This document shows, in pieces, positions 19,026 to 28,512 of a stretch of 64,000 nucleotides of DNA. Each line of letters opens with the position of its first letter. Within the stretch, counting starts at the first letter, position 1. Location of the stretch: contig CAZKKY010000002.1 of assembly GCA_964553715.1 (NCBI GenBank), forward strand, positions 1 through 64,000, written 5' to 3'. Origin of the DNA: JAGOJE01 sp964553715 (lineage in GTDB: Bacteria > Pseudomonadota > Alphaproteobacteria > Rickettsiales > Rickettsiaceae). A program made the translations under genes and the position numbers. The notes under the pieces are model-generated. The model made no database searches. It had not been told where the DNA came from and worked only from the letters and a program-made list of their open reading frames with translations.

Positions 19026-19471
19026 AACAAAATATCATCGAAACATTAGTAGGCTTTATTGTGCTTGCTATCGCACTATCTTTCTTCTTATTTGCTTATA
19101 ATAAGAAAGCAAGCTCTCCTAATAATGCTGGTTATGTATTAAACGCTAATTTCCAAAATGTTGACGGAATAGTTGTAGGAAGCGACGTAATCATAGCTGG
19201 TATAAAAATAGGTGAAGTAAAAAGCTTAACTCTTGATACATCTTCATTTATGGCAAAAATGGAGCTTTCTATTTTTGATAATGTAAAAATACCTAAAGAT
19301 TCTCAGGCTATCATAGCTAGTAGCGGGTTACTTGGAGGGAAATACATAATGATATCACCTGGTGGAGACGAAGAAGTACTACAAAATACAGAACAAATTA
19401 AAATGACCCAATCATCAGTCAATCTGGAATCTTTGATCGGTAAGTTAATTTATTCTATTAGCAGTAAATAA
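19022..19471 (+). CDS. mlaD: MCE-domain lipid transport protein MlaD
   Basis: MlaD is the substrate-binding inner-membrane component of the Mla phospholipid transporter that maintains outer-membrane asymmetry. One N-terminal membrane helix (about 9-27) anchors a periplasmic MCE domain. GYVLNANFQNVDGIVVGSDV and GIKIGEVKSL are typical, with IIASSGLLGGKYIMISPGG at the core. Its 149 residues are normal. Other mla genes are not in the window. Confidence 0.93.
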   Translation: MKQNIIETLVGFIVLAIALSFFLFAYNKKASSPNNAGYVLNANFQNVDGIVVGSDVIIAGIKIGEVKSLTLDTSSFMAKMELSIFDNVKIPKDSQAIIASSGLLGGKYIMISPGGDEEVLQNTEQIKMTQSSVNLESLIGKLIYSISSK

Positions 19472-19474
19472 ATC

Positions 19475-19927
19475 TTGAGCACAATTCTGATTCTATCTTT
19501 TGGTAAATCTACCAAAGAATATCGCAGTCTTCTTGATCACTGGACACGTATGATCAAATTTGATCTTGTAGAGAAAGAACTAGTATGCAAAAAAAGTCTT
19601 TCACAAGATAATTTGAAAATAGAAGAAGCAAAAATGATCAGTCAGAATGTCCTTAAAAATAGCTTGCTAGTTCTTTTAGATCCAGCAGGGAAATTTTATA
19701 CCAGCGAAAATTTTGCTGGTATTATGCGTAAAACTCTAGATTCTTCCAAAAACATCACATTTGTTATTGGAGGCGCCTATGGACTAGACGACACAATAAA
19801 ATCATCAGCAGATATTATCCTATCTCTTTCTTCTATGACTATGCCACATCTACTTGCTAAATTGGTACTAATAGAGCAAATTTATAGAGCTCAGACTATC
19901 ATCAATTCTCACCCATATCATAAATAA
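19475..19927 (+). CDS. rlmH: 23S rRNA (pseudouridine-1915-N3)-methyltransferase
   Basis: RlmH is a SPOUT methyltransferase that modifies a pseudouridine in helix 69 of 23S rRNA. The knot sequence FVIGGAYGLDD and the C-terminal LSLSSMTMPHLLAKLVLIEQIYRA with final HPYHK are diagnostic. It is 150 residues long. The start is TTG at 19475, 3 bases after the mlaD stop. This is the only start that gives the normal N-terminal strand (ILILSFGKS). Confidence 0.94.
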   Translation: MSTILILSFGKSTKEYRSLLDHWTRMIKFDLVEKELVCKKSLSQDNLKIEEAKMISQNVLKNSLLVLLDPAGKFYTSENFAGIMRKTLDSSKNITFVIGGAYGLDDTIKSSADIILSLSSMTMPHLLAKLVLIEQIYRAQTIINSHPYHK

Positions 19928-20099
19928 TAGCATTACTTCTTGCTAAATGAATTAAATTATCTTGACATTTTAGATAATTTTTTATAGTAATACCTATGTT
20001 TTTTATTAAATATGCAACTTCATAATTTAGGCATTCATTACAAAATGGATATAACCCAACATTAATGAACAATATATTTAATGAAAATGCTAAAAGCAC
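19902..20099 (-). CDS. Possible small ORF, unknown function
   Basis: A 65-codon minus-strand frame sits in the 218-base spacer after rlmH and overlaps its 3' end by 26 bases. It would encode a small protein with two cysteines (FCNECLNYE). There is no recognised domain and no obvious ribosome site. It could equally be chance open frame. I list it because most of it lies outside other genes. Confidence 0.2.
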   Translation of the reverse strand: MLLAFSLNILFINVGLYPFCNECLNYEVAYLIKNIGITIKNYLKCQDNLIHLARSNAIIYDMGEN

Positions 20100-20184
20100 A
20101 TAACTTTGGTATCGATTAACTGGTATTTAAAGTAAATAAGAAGCTTTGTTTAAGTTTTTTTTTTGCTCTATTGTTGGTATCAAA

Positions 20185-21690
20185 ATGACTGCACATAAAT
20201 CTCAATCAGTATTTTCTAGAATTTTGAAGCTATTATGGCCTATAGAAAGGCATGAGCTCCGAAAATTCATTCCTATGTCAGCTTTAATGTTTTGTGTGTT
20301 ATTTAATCAAAATATTCTTCGTATTTTAAAAGATAGTATTGTAATACCAGAAATAGGAGCAGAAGTTACAAGCTTTACAAAAGTTTACTGCGTAACACCT
20401 GCTGCTGCTTTATTTGTAGTAATTTACGCCAAGATGCTGAATCATTTATCTTTTGAAAAAATATACTATTATCTTTTAGCTTTTTTCGTATCATTTTTTC
20501 TGATTTTTGCTTTTTGGATTTATCCGAATGCAGATTTATATCATATAGATCCTGTAAGAATTGATACATTAATCAAGGGCTATCCTAATTTTAAATGGTA
20601 TATCGCTTTAGTTGGCAATTGGAGTTACATATTTTTTTATGTGCTTGCGGAATTATGGCCAAATATTTTTTATATCTTGCTATTTTGGCAATTTGCTAAT
20701 GAGATCACAACTACCGAAGAAGCAAAGCGTTTCTATACATTATTTTCGCTATTTGGAAATTCTGCTTTGATTTTTGTAGGGCTTATGATGCTAAATCTTT
20801 CATCTGAATTATGCTTTTTTAAAAAATGGTGTGGTGATATTGAAGATAAGGTATTATTAGTCCAATCTTCTATTTTTATTGTACTAATAGGTTCTATTTT
20901 TGCAGGACTAATTATTAGATTTGTTTGCTCTAAAATAATGACAGACCCTAAATTATATACCAAAGCTAAAGCTAAAAATCCTTCTGATCATACTACTAAG
21001 CTTGGTCTTGTAGATAGTTTTAAATACATAGCAAGATCTAAATATTTATGGCTAATGCTTGTATGTTCTGCTTCATTTGCACTTAGTATGAATTTGGTTG
21101 AAGCTGTTTGGAAGGCAAAAGCCTCTGAATTATACTCTACAGTTAACAGTTATGCAGAATTTAGTAGTCTTTATATCCTATGGACAGGCGTTACGATAAT
21201 GATCATGACAATAATCGGAAACCATATTATGCGTAACCATAGCTGGTTTGTAGCAGCTATACTAACCCCTATAATTATAATGGTGACTGGTACATTATTC
21301 TTTGTATTTGTAGTGTTTGATAATCAGCTTTTATCTATGGTAGAAGGAGCAATGCTTATGACTCCACTAGCTATTGCTATTTCCATTGGAACCATTCAAA
21401 ATATTTTATCTAAAGGTACCAAATATTCCATTTGGGATACATCTCTTGCTATGTTATACATACCTCTAGATGATGAATTAAGAACAAAAGGGAAAGCTGC
21501 TGTTGATGTTGTAAGCTCTAAAATTGGCAAATCATCTAGCGGTCTTATACAGTCAATTTTATTTACTCTAGTACCAACCGCTACTTATACATCTATATCT
21601 CCTATATTAATGGTAGTGTTTATAATAGTCTGTATATTATGGATATATGCGGTAGATAAGATATTCAAAGAATATCAAAAAATATTATAG
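20185..21690 (+). CDS. tlcA: ATP/ADP translocase (NTT family)
   Basis: TlcA exchanges bacterial ADP for host ATP across the inner membrane, the energy-parasitism transporter of Rickettsiales and Chlamydiae. The sequence has about 12 hydrophobic segments. The N-terminal signature LWPIERHELRKFIPMS and the C-terminal LDDELRTKGKAAVDVV plus GKSSSGLIQS are characteristic. I take the ATG at 20185 (501 residues, near the usual 498) over an upstream TTG at 20146 that adds a phenylalanine-rich stretch. Which nucleotides it carries cannot be read from sequence; family paralogues differ. It is monocistronic and converges on the 288-residue gene. Confidence 0.95.
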   Translation: MTAHKSQSVFSRILKLLWPIERHELRKFIPMSALMFCVLFNQNILRILKDSIVIPEIGAEVTSFTKVYCVTPAAALFVVIYAKMLNHLSFEKIYYYLLAFFVSFFLIFAFWIYPNADLYHIDPVRIDTLIKGYPNFKWYIALVGNWSYIFFYVLAELWPNIFYILLFWQFANEITTTEEAKRFYTLFSLFGNSALIFVGLMMLNLSSELCFFKKWCGDIEDKVLLVQSSIFIVLIGSIFAGLIIRFVCSKIMTDPKLYTKAKAKNPSDHTTKLGLVDSFKYIARSKYLWLMLVCSASFALSMNLVEAVWKAKASELYSTVNSYAEFSSLYILWTGVTIMIMTIIGNHIMRNHSWFVAAILTPIIIMVTGTLFFVFVVFDNQLLSMVEGAMLMTPLAIAISIGTIQNILSKGTKYSIWDTSLAMLYIPLDDELRTKGKAAVDVVSSKIGKSSSGLIQSILFTLVPTATYTSISPILMVVFIIVCILWIYAVDKIFKEYQKIL

Positions 21691-21755
21691 CCGTATTTTG
21701 TAGCAATTACTAAGTAATAATTCATCCTTACTGATAATAAGCCTAGCAAGCAAGG

Positions 21756-21804
21756 AAGAGAAACAGCAATGGATCTCTTGGCTTCGCCCCAGCTTGTAAT
21801 GACC
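21756..21804. repeat. Possible dispersed-repeat relic with small hairpin
   Basis: This stretch is richer in G+C than its surroundings (GGCTTCGCCCC) and carries the inverted pair AAGAGA (21756-21761) and TCTCTT (21774-21779). It resembles the style of intergenic palindromic repeats known from Rickettsiales. It sits between the convergent tlcA and the 288-residue gene and might also end transcripts. I see no second clear copy in the window. Confidence 0.3.
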
Positions 21805-21890
21805 ATTTTTAGTAAATATTACATTGCGTGATAAAACCACAGAATCTTGCAATGATTTATAGGTGGATAGTAATTTAAATTAGATAAAAA

Positions 21891-22757
21891 TTATCTACTG
21901 CGTGAAGTACTAGTAGTCTTTTTATAAGACTCGTATATCTTAGCACGCTCGGTATTTGTTTCACCAATAAACAATGTTTTTATTGTTTTGAGAATACTTT
22001 TCTCACCTTTCATACTTTCCTTACCTAGCAACTCTAGTGTACGAGGATCTTTGGTACCTTCATACTTCGGGCCTTGTAATTCTTTTGAAGAATCTCTTAT
22101 TATACCTAAAACTATAGATTTTTGTTTCTCATCAGCAAGTAAAACATTATTATATTTTAGCGTCTTAGCATCAGCATCCTTCCCAAATGGTACAGATAAT
22201 TTTGATAATTTACCTGCAAGATATGGTACCATTTTATCTATATGGTCTTGCTTTTGTTTTTTGGTGCCGATGTTTTCTGGTAATTCTTCTACATAAGTCG
22301 CCATTACAGCACTAATCATATTAGGATTAAAATTTGGATGAGCATTAAGACTTTTTTTATTATCATTCATGTAACTAATTAAGTTAGTACTTAAGTCATT
22401 TCCTGTTATGACATGCTCACCATTTGACGCATATTTAGAAAGATCAACATTAATAAAATTTTTCATAGCTTTGTCCATGATTTTATCATCATGCTTTGCA
22501 GAAAAATCTGTTATTCCTTCACTAGTCATAACCCTTTTAACTGAATCTACAAATTCAGTAAGAGGCTTCTTACCATCACCAAGGGAAGCAATATTACCAT
22601 TCTTATCTAAATTAATAGAACCAGATGGTAATTTATCCAAAAAATCTACAATAGTATCTTGATTAACCTGGCTCTCCCATACCAGATAGTTTGATTTTTC
22701 TACTAACCCTTTAATTTCATCTTTGCTATATTTTTCTGGCCTTACTATATCTGTCAT
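21891..22757 (-). CDS. Hypothetical protein, 288 residues
   Basis: I do not recognise a family. The protein is hydrophilic and lysine-rich, lacks a signal peptide or membrane segment, and looks largely helical. It begins TDIVRPEKYSKDEIKGLVEK and ends in a basic, serine/threonine-rich tail (KKTTSTSRSR). Such tails occur in type IV secretion substrates, but this is only suggestive. It stands alone between tlcA and scoB, with about 200 non-coding bases on each side. Its base composition matches its neighbours. It is likely a lineage-restricted gene. Confidence 0.7.
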   Translation of the reverse strand: MTDIVRPEKYSKDEIKGLVEKSNYLVWESQVNQDTIVDFLDKLPSGSINLDKNGNIASLGDGKKPLTEFVDSVKRVMTSEGITDFSAKHDDKIMDKAMKNFINVDLSKYASNGEHVITGNDLSTNLISYMNDNKKSLNAHPNFNPNMISAVMATYVEELPENIGTKKQKQDHIDKMVPYLAGKLSKLSVPFGKDADAKTLKYNNVLLADEKQKSIVLGIIRDSSKELQGPKYEGTKDPRTLELLGKESMKGEKSILKTIKTLFIGETNTERAKIYESYKKTTSTSRSR

Positions 22758-23006
22758 TATTTTTTCCTATTTTAGTTTATATTCTAAATAATATTAGAGC
22801 CCATGAAATAAAAAACAGCTAACATATAAAATATCTAGATAAGAAAGATTATTTTTTTAAAAGATGAGTAAAAACATCACAAAATTCATGATTCACTCAA
22901 GGACGCATTTAAAATCAAAACACAATCATTTGGAAGACCAAAGCAACAAAGCAATCTGGCATATAAAAAATCACTCTTTGCTAAGATCGAATGCTACCTT
23001 GCAAAT

Positions 23007-23636
23007 CTACAGTAATAATGTAGCTTCAGTTTTTTGTCTTATTTCTTCTATTGATACACCATTTGCAATATCGGTTACTTTTAGTCCATCATTAGTTACA
23101 TCAAATACACCAAGATCTGTAATAATCCGATTTACCACCCTAACCCCTGTTAAAGGAAGGTCACATTCTTTTAAAATCTTAGGAGAGCCATCTTTTGCCA
23201 CATGCCACATAAGTACTACTACTCTTTTTACATTTGCAACAAGATCCATAGCGCCACCCATCCCCTTAACCATTCTACCAGGCACTCCCCAATTTGCAAG
23301 ATCTCCTCTTTCAGAAACTTGCAATGCACCAAGTACGGTAAGATCAATATGTCCACCTCTTATCATAGCGAAAGAATAGGAGGAATCAAAAAAGCTACTA
23401 TCTGGTAGAGATGTGATAGTCTGTTTACCAGCATTGATAAGATCAGCATCTACCTCGCTCGCTTTAGGAAAAGGACCAATGCCAAGCATACCATTTTCAC
23501 TTTGCAGAGTTACATGGATGTCTTTAGGTATATGGTTTGGGATATCAGTTGGTATACCTATTCCGATATTTACATACATACCGTTTTTAAATTCACGAGC
23601 AGCAATTCTACACATTTCTTCCTGAGACCAAGACAT
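23007..23636 (-). CDS. scoB: 3-oxoacid CoA-transferase subunit B
   Basis: With ScoA, this enzyme moves CoA from succinyl-CoA to acetoacetate, giving acetoacetyl-CoA. The catalytic glutamate is in [14 protein letters not shown] (Glu47). [12 protein letters not shown] and [24 protein letters not shown] are family signatures. Its 209 residues are normal. It starts 5 bases after scoA. A thiolase at 38425-39600 could take the product further. Confidence 0.95.
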   Translation of the reverse strand: MSWSQEEMCRIAAREFKNGMYVNIGIGIPTDIPNHIPKDIHVTLQSENGMLGIGPFPKASEVDADLINAGKQTITSLPDSSFFDSSYSFAMIRGGHIDLTVLGALQVSERGDLANWGVPGRMVKGMGGAMDLVANVKRVVVLMWHVAKDGSPKILKECDLPLTGVRVVNRIITDLGVFDVTNDGLKVTDIANGVSIEEIRQKTEATLLL

Positions 23637-23641
23637 ATCGA

Positions 23642-24334
23642 TTACCTCGTTGTAATATGTTCTATAGTTTTTTGATAACTTATTCCTTGAATCAATCTAT
23701 CAATAAAAATATTAGGAGTATGAATATGGTCTGGATCTAACTGGCCAACTTCAACAATTTTTTCTACTTCACAAACTGTAATATCAGCTGCTGTAGCCAT
23801 TATAGGATTAAAATTACGAGCTGTTTTCCGGAACAGAACGTTACCACTGCGATCAGCTATATGACCCTTGATTATTGCAAGATCAGCACTTAAAGACTTT
23901 TCCATTATATATTTTTGACCATCAAATTCTTTAATTTCTTTTCCTTCTGCAACAATTGTACCAACGCCTGTTTTTGTATAAAAAGCAGGAATTCCGGCAC
24001 CTCCAGCCCTTATTTTTTCAGCTAAAGTTCCTTGTGGTGTTAATTCAAGATCTAACGTACCATTTAAAAACTGCTGCTCAAAAGTTTTATTTTCCCCAAC
24101 GTATGAGGAGATCATTTTTTTAATCTGACCATTCTTAAGAAGCAAACCAAGACCAAAATCGTCAGTTCCGCAATTATTACTTATCACAGTAAGTCCTGTT
24201 ATTCCAGATTCTAATATAGCTCTAATTAGATGTTCTGGAATACCGCATAATCCAAATCCACCAGACATTATTGTCATATCGTTTTTTAAAATGCCAGACA
24301 AAGCAGCACTTGCAGAGCTATATATTTTACTCAT
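23642..24334 (-). CDS. scoA: 3-oxoacid CoA-transferase subunit A
   Basis: This is the partner subunit of Sco[16 protein letters not shown] is the CoA-binding motif (about residues 23-37). [15 protein letters not shown] and [28 protein letters not shown] follow, the latter longer than is typical to quote but fully conserved in layout. Its 230 residues are standard. scoA is first in the scoAB unit. Confidence 0.95.
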   Translation of the reverse strand: MSKIYSSASAALSGILKNDMTIMSGGFGLCGIPEHLIRAILESGITGLTVISNNCGTDDFGLGLLLKNGQIKKMISSYVGENKTFEQQFLNGTLDLELTPQGTLAEKIRAGGAGIPAFYTKTGVGTIVAEGKEIKEFDGQKYIMEKSLSADLAIIKGHIADRSGNVLFRKTARNFNPIMATAADITVCEVEKIVEVGQLDPDHIHTPNIFIDRLIQGISYQKTIEHITTR

Positions 24335-24552
24335 TATGATATCTAATATTATTAATTAAACAAAGCATTCAACTAGATTCTTCTAATGTAAGCCCGAAAT
24401 AGTAAGAGCGTAATTTCATCCATTATAAAGATTTCAAATATCAACTAACTTAAACTAACAGACGAATCAGATTATTAGATAATTCGTTATACTGGTTAAT
24501 TTGTAAGGACCTAAGTCTACATATAGAATTATAGTTGTCAATATCATAAAAT

Positions 24553-26046
24553 CTACACATCTATACTATCTGTATATTGGAATGTTAGTGTTACTATTGT
24601 ACCTACTCCTACCTGGCTTACAATATCAAATTTGCCATTTATTAGCTCAACTAATTTTTTTGTAAGAGGAAGCCCAAGGCCTGTTCCTTCATATTTTCTA
24701 TTAGATTTGTTATCAACCTGACCAAAACTAGTAAGAGCCTTAGGGATATCTTTTTCTGACATGCCTATTCCAGTATCTATTACCTTAACATATACAAGTT
24801 TTTCTAAAGGATTGAGAGAAACTTCTAGTGTAACAGAACCTCCTTCTGGAGTAAATTTAACAGCATTAGTAAGTAAATTGAGTAAAATTTGTTTAAGCCT
24901 TTTAGGATCTGCAGTAATTACTATATGTTCTTTTGGTAATTTTTCTATTAAGTCGATTTTAGAATTTTCTGCTCTTGGCTTTACAAAACGCATACTAGCA
25001 CTAATAAGTTTGTTTAGATCAAGCTCTATATTATCTACTTGCAATTTATCTGCAGCAGCTTTAGAAAAATCTAATATATCATTAATAACGCTAAGAAGAT
25101 GTTTTCCGGAATTATTAATATCTTGGATATATTCAACATATTGAGCATTTTCTATTTTACCATAAGACTCCGAAAGTATCATTTCAGAAAAGCCTATTAT
25201 AGCATTTAGAGGGGTTCTAAGCTCGTGACTTACATTTGCTAGAAACTGTGTTTTATCAGAGCTTTCTACTTCTGCTAAATTTTTTGCTTGTTCTAGAAGT
25301 TTATTAATCTCAAATTGTTTGTTAATGATTTTTTGAGTGTAATGAGTGTTATAGACAATAACGATGAAAAATATACTAAATATTATAAGAAAAATTTTAA
25401 TTACCTTAGCTTCTAGAAGGCTTGTTTTAGCCCATTGATCTGTAATATCGGTTACTAATTCTAACGCTCCAACAACATGAGAATCTACTATAATAGGTAC
25501 ATAATAAGAGACTATATCTCTGTCTGTAATTTTATCTTTTCCTTTATGTATGGTAGAATTAAGAGATAAAACGTAATTGCTAATCCCTGATAGCGCAGAA
25601 TTTAAACCATTAATTTCTGTTTTTTTATTAAACAAATACTTATTTAATAGAGATATCATATTGCTATCAAAATCTGGGAAACCGTTATTTTCTCTAGTAA
25701 TTATTACATCATTCGAGGTTAAAAATTTTTTTCCTGTTTTGTTGTGTAGATAAATAGCGACTAAATCCGTATTAGCAAAAAACTCTAAAGAATCTTCTGA
25801 AAATGCTATAAACTCTTCATCTCTAATCAATAAATCTGTTGTACTATAAGCTAGTTTTTGTGTAATGTTTTTATGTTTTAGCCATATTTCAGAGAAATAT
25901 ATATCAGATATATGGTCATCTGTTTTTACTACAGACTCTAATATTATGTTCTCAATAATAAAATATCTGTATAAAACTCCTTGCATTAATATAGCAGATA
26001 ATAATCCTAGAAATGAAAATCTGATTATATATTTATTTTGTATCAT
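24553..26046 (-). CDS. Orphan membrane sensor histidine kinase
   Basis: Two membrane segments (about 9-30 and 216-233) flank an extracytoplasmic sensor domain of about 185 residues. A short linker leads to a HisKA dimerisation domain with the phospho-acceptor His274 (FLANVSHELRTPLN). The ATPase domain has an N box (LLNLLTNAVKFTPEGG), DTGIGM and GTGLGLPL. The layout resembles PleC-like kinases kept in Rickettsiales. No receiver domain is fused and no response regulator gene is adjacent, so its partner must lie elsewhere. The signal is unknown. Confidence 0.93.
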   Translation of the reverse strand: MIQNKYIIRFSFLGLLSAILMQGVLYRYFIIENIILESVVKTDDHISDIYFSEIWLKHKNITQKLAYSTTDLLIRDEEFIAFSEDSLEFFANTDLVAIYLHNKTGKKFLTSNDVIITRENNGFPDFDSNMISLLNKYLFNKKTEINGLNSALSGISNYVLSLNSTIHKGKDKITDRDIVSYYVPIIVDSHVVGALELVTDITDQWAKTSLLEAKVIKIFLIIFSIFFIVIVYNTHYTQKIINKQFEINKLLEQAKNLAEVESSDKTQFLANVSHELRTPLNAIIGFSEMILSESYGKIENAQYVEYIQDINNSGKHLLSVINDILDFSKAAADKLQVDNIELDLNKLISASMRFVKPRAENSKIDLIEKLPKEHIVITADPKRLKQILLNLLTNAVKFTPEGGSVTLEVSLNPLEKLVYVKVIDTGIGMSEKDIPKALTSFGQVDNKSNRKYEGTGLGLPLTKKLVELINGKFDIVSQVGVGTIVTLTFQYTDSIDV

Positions 26047-26216
26047 TATTATAATAATATTATACTAATGACAGATTCTAGCATTAAACTATTAGAAGCA
26101 AAAGTATAATTATTATTATCTTGTAATCACAACCGAAGCATACTCAATGACTTTGCCAATATGCAACTGTAAAAACTTTAAATCCTGTTCTACAAAGTAG
26201 ATATAATGTAGTAATT

Positions 26217-26258
26217 AGGAGCGCAGCAACAGTGATGAATCAATGTAATCACGCTCCT
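26217..26258. repeat. Nested palindrome after the TPR gene
   Basis: AGGAGC (26217-26222) pairs with GCTCCT (26253-26258). Inside, GTGAT (26232-26236) pairs with ATCAC (26248-26252), leaving a one-sided bulge of nine bases. It lies 16 bases beyond the stop of the minus-strand TPR gene and is G+C-richer than its surroundings. It may be a transcript-end hairpin, though without a U-tract, or a REP-like element. Confidence 0.4.
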
Positions 26259-26274
26259 CTTTTAGTAATAAATG

Positions 26275-28512
26275 TTATAAGTGAGTATCTGAATTACTAT
26301 CTATATCATGATCACCTACTAATGCTGGCATAATATTTACTGTATCTTCTCTAGTATTATCAGATAACACAACAGATGTCACAGCAGATGTATCAAAAAT
26401 AGCAATTATAGAATTTTTAAAATAATCTACAGAAGATAGAAAGTCTTCTGATAATTTTCCCTTTTGCTCCCAAAATTTTAAAGTTCTATGTACAGTTTCT
26501 ACTGCATGAGTATCACGAATTATATAGTGTGCAAGGCTTGTAATAAAATGCTCACCTTTTACAACATTTTCTTGCACGCCAGACTTACTAATCTCTTCTG
26601 ATAATCTATTTATAAATCTCTCTTCTAATTGCTCATCACTATGCCAATGATGATGCTGTGCTTTAATTTTTTCAAGAATTTGAGCCGCAGAAGATTTTGT
26701 ATATGGAGGTATATTCTCTAAATTAGCATCATTATAATCTTTGTCTATTCCTACTAGAGCAACTATCATATTTACTTTCTCGGCTAGATTATCGGCAGTT
26801 ATTCTACCATCAAATATTATTTCTTCTATAAATTTAGCTGTATTAGCAGCATCAGATTTGGCTAAATTTTTTATATCACTTTTATTATGTTTTGTTGTGT
26901 GATTTGATATTTCTTTTATGCGTTGTAATGTAAGTTTTGTTGCTACGCCTTTAGCCAAGATTTTCATCTCGCGTTCATCATCTGCTATATTATTAAAATT
27001 CTCTATGCACTTAGCTTGATAGTGTTCGTCCATCGCAGCAAGCCCAAGAGAGGCAGCTTTTAAAGGCAAAGATACTACTTTTGGAGCTGGGAAGAAGTCA
27101 TTAACAAGATTAAGTGCCTTTGCAGCATGACCTAAATTGCCAGTTTTATTATTTGCAACAAGCCCTGTATCTATTGATTGTGTAGTATTGTAAATATTGA
27201 GTAAATGCTGTTTTATTACCTTATAAAAAGTCGATAAATATGGGTCTGAGCGTATAATATCTTTATTATCTATTTCTGATTCCTCATTAGAGTCCGATTC
27301 CAATCTACGTAATGCTTTTTTTAGTTTTTCTGCGTCATTTAGATGTGATAGCTTTTCATCTTTTAGTGCTTTTTCTGTCTCTATTAAGGTTTCTTTTATT
27401 ACACGTACCTCGTCAAGAAGTCTAGCTACTTCATTAGGGCTATTATTTATCTCTATATCTGAAAAAATATTCTTAATAGAGGCATTGTGAGGTGTATCTA
27501 AAAGTTCTTTCTTACTTGATAAATTTGATAATTCTATTATTAGTGATCCATATGATGGATTACGCATACCTAAAGCAATTATTTTATCTTCCATATCAAG
27601 ATTTTGAGATAGTGAAATACTATTAGCTAAATTATATGACGAAGTCGCTTCTTCTTGTTTACCAAGCATAGCTAGTATTTGACATTTGTTATATAAATAC
27701 ATTACATAATGTATGTTGTGTTTCTGATCTCCTGCTGAATTATTAAAAGACTTCAGAGCTAAATTATATTGCTTTTCTGCTTTATATATATATCCCATCA
27801 CTTCATGTGCTTTAAGATTTGTAGGACAGAAAGACATTGAATCAGCACATTCATTCTTTGCTTTATTAAAATCTTTCATATAATAATATGCTTTTGCTTT
27901 AGCAGAATGATATTTTGCTAAATCCTCATTAGATGAACTGTTATATTTATTTCCTAAAGTAATTGCTTTATCAAAATATCCTATAGCTTTTTGTCTACAA
28001 ATTGTTGCATAATCTGTGTCTTGTTCAGGATCTGGCAATATTTCAGAAATACGCGCAAGCTTTTTATAAATTAGTCCATACTGATAATAAGTCTCAGAAT
28101 TAATAGAACTAGGATCAGATTTTACTGTTGTCCTATATAACTTTAAACTATCATTCAGTTGTTCTTTATATTCCTTTATTAATTTGTCTTGTGTATCTAC
28201 GTCAGACCCGTTAGCACGAGGCTTATGAAACATGGTGAATATTCTTTCAAGACGAGTTTCATCACGAGATCTTGGTGATTCTTGTGGTTCAGGCATCTGA
28301 TCTATGCTTTCTACACTCTCTGAACGAGGTCTACCTCTTGGTGAAGCCTCGAAATTTTCAACAATAATATTAGAAAATTGATGGTGATCTGAGCTAGTTA
28401 TCACTTTATCACTTTCTTGTGCTATTAAATCAATTTTGATACCATCTAACTCATCAGTGTTGGTCTCTTGATCTTGATTATGGTGGGAAGATGAATTGAA
28501 ATGTTTTGACAT
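26275..28512 (-). CDS. TPR-containing protein, candidate effector
   Basis: This 745-residue protein begins with a disordered, charged segment rich in Arg, Ser and Pro (about 55-90). TPR-like helices follow at about 170-300 (GYFDKAITLGNKY, then KAYYYMKDFNKAKNECADSM and AEKQYNLALKSFNNSA). A coiled coil spans about 360-410. A helical domain with a hydrophobic core (about 425-530, LNLVNDFFPAPKVVSLPLKA) resembles a segment recurrent in Rickettsiales repeat proteins, an impression I cannot test here. The C-terminal 200 residues are unassigned. There is no signal peptide. It is monocistronic and divergent from nrdA. Function is unknown; a secreted host-interaction role is inference. Confidence 0.8.
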   Translation of the reverse strand: MSKHFNSSSHHNQDQETNTDELDGIKIDLIAQESDKVITSSDHHQFSNIIVENFEASPRGRPRSESVESIDQMPEPQESPRSRDETRLERIFTMFHKPRANGSDVDTQDKLIKEYKEQLNDSLKLYRTTVKSDPSSINSETYYQYGLIYKKLARISEILPDPEQDTDYATICRQKAIGYFDKAITLGNKYNSSSNEDLAKYHSAKAKAYYYMKDFNKAKNECADSMSFCPTNLKAHEVMGYIYKAEKQYNLALKSFNNSAGDQKHNIHYVMYLYNKCQILAMLGKQEEATSSYNLANSISLSQNLDMEDKIIALGMRNPSYGSLIIELSNLSSKKELLDTPHNASIKNIFSDIEINNSPNEVARLLDEVRVIKETLIETEKALKDEKLSHLNDAEKLKKALRRLESDSNEESEIDNKDIIRSDPYLSTFYKVIKQHLLNIYNTTQSIDTGLVANNKTGNLGHAAKALNLVNDFFPAPKVVSLPLKAASLGLAAMDEHYQAKCIENFNNIADDEREMKILAKGVATKLTLQRIKEISNHTTKHNKSDIKNLAKSDAANTAKFIEEIIFDGRITADNLAEKVNMIVALVGIDKDYNDANLENIPPYTKSSAAQILEKIKAQHHHWHSDEQLEERFINRLSEEISKSGVQENVVKGEHFITSLAHYIIRDTHAVETVHRTLKFWEQKGKLSEDFLSSVDYFKNSIIAIFDTSAVTSVVLSDNTREDTVNIMPALVGDHDIDSNSDTHL

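Noticed and set aside
22864..23379. 171-codon plus-strand frame
   Set aside because: Most of it is antisense to scoB, whose family motifs are clear. The part outside (22864-23006) shows no domain or ribosome site.
24455..24485. Operator upstream of scoA (ACGAAT/ATTCGT pair)
   Set aside because: Only six paired bases in AT-rich DNA; expected by chance.
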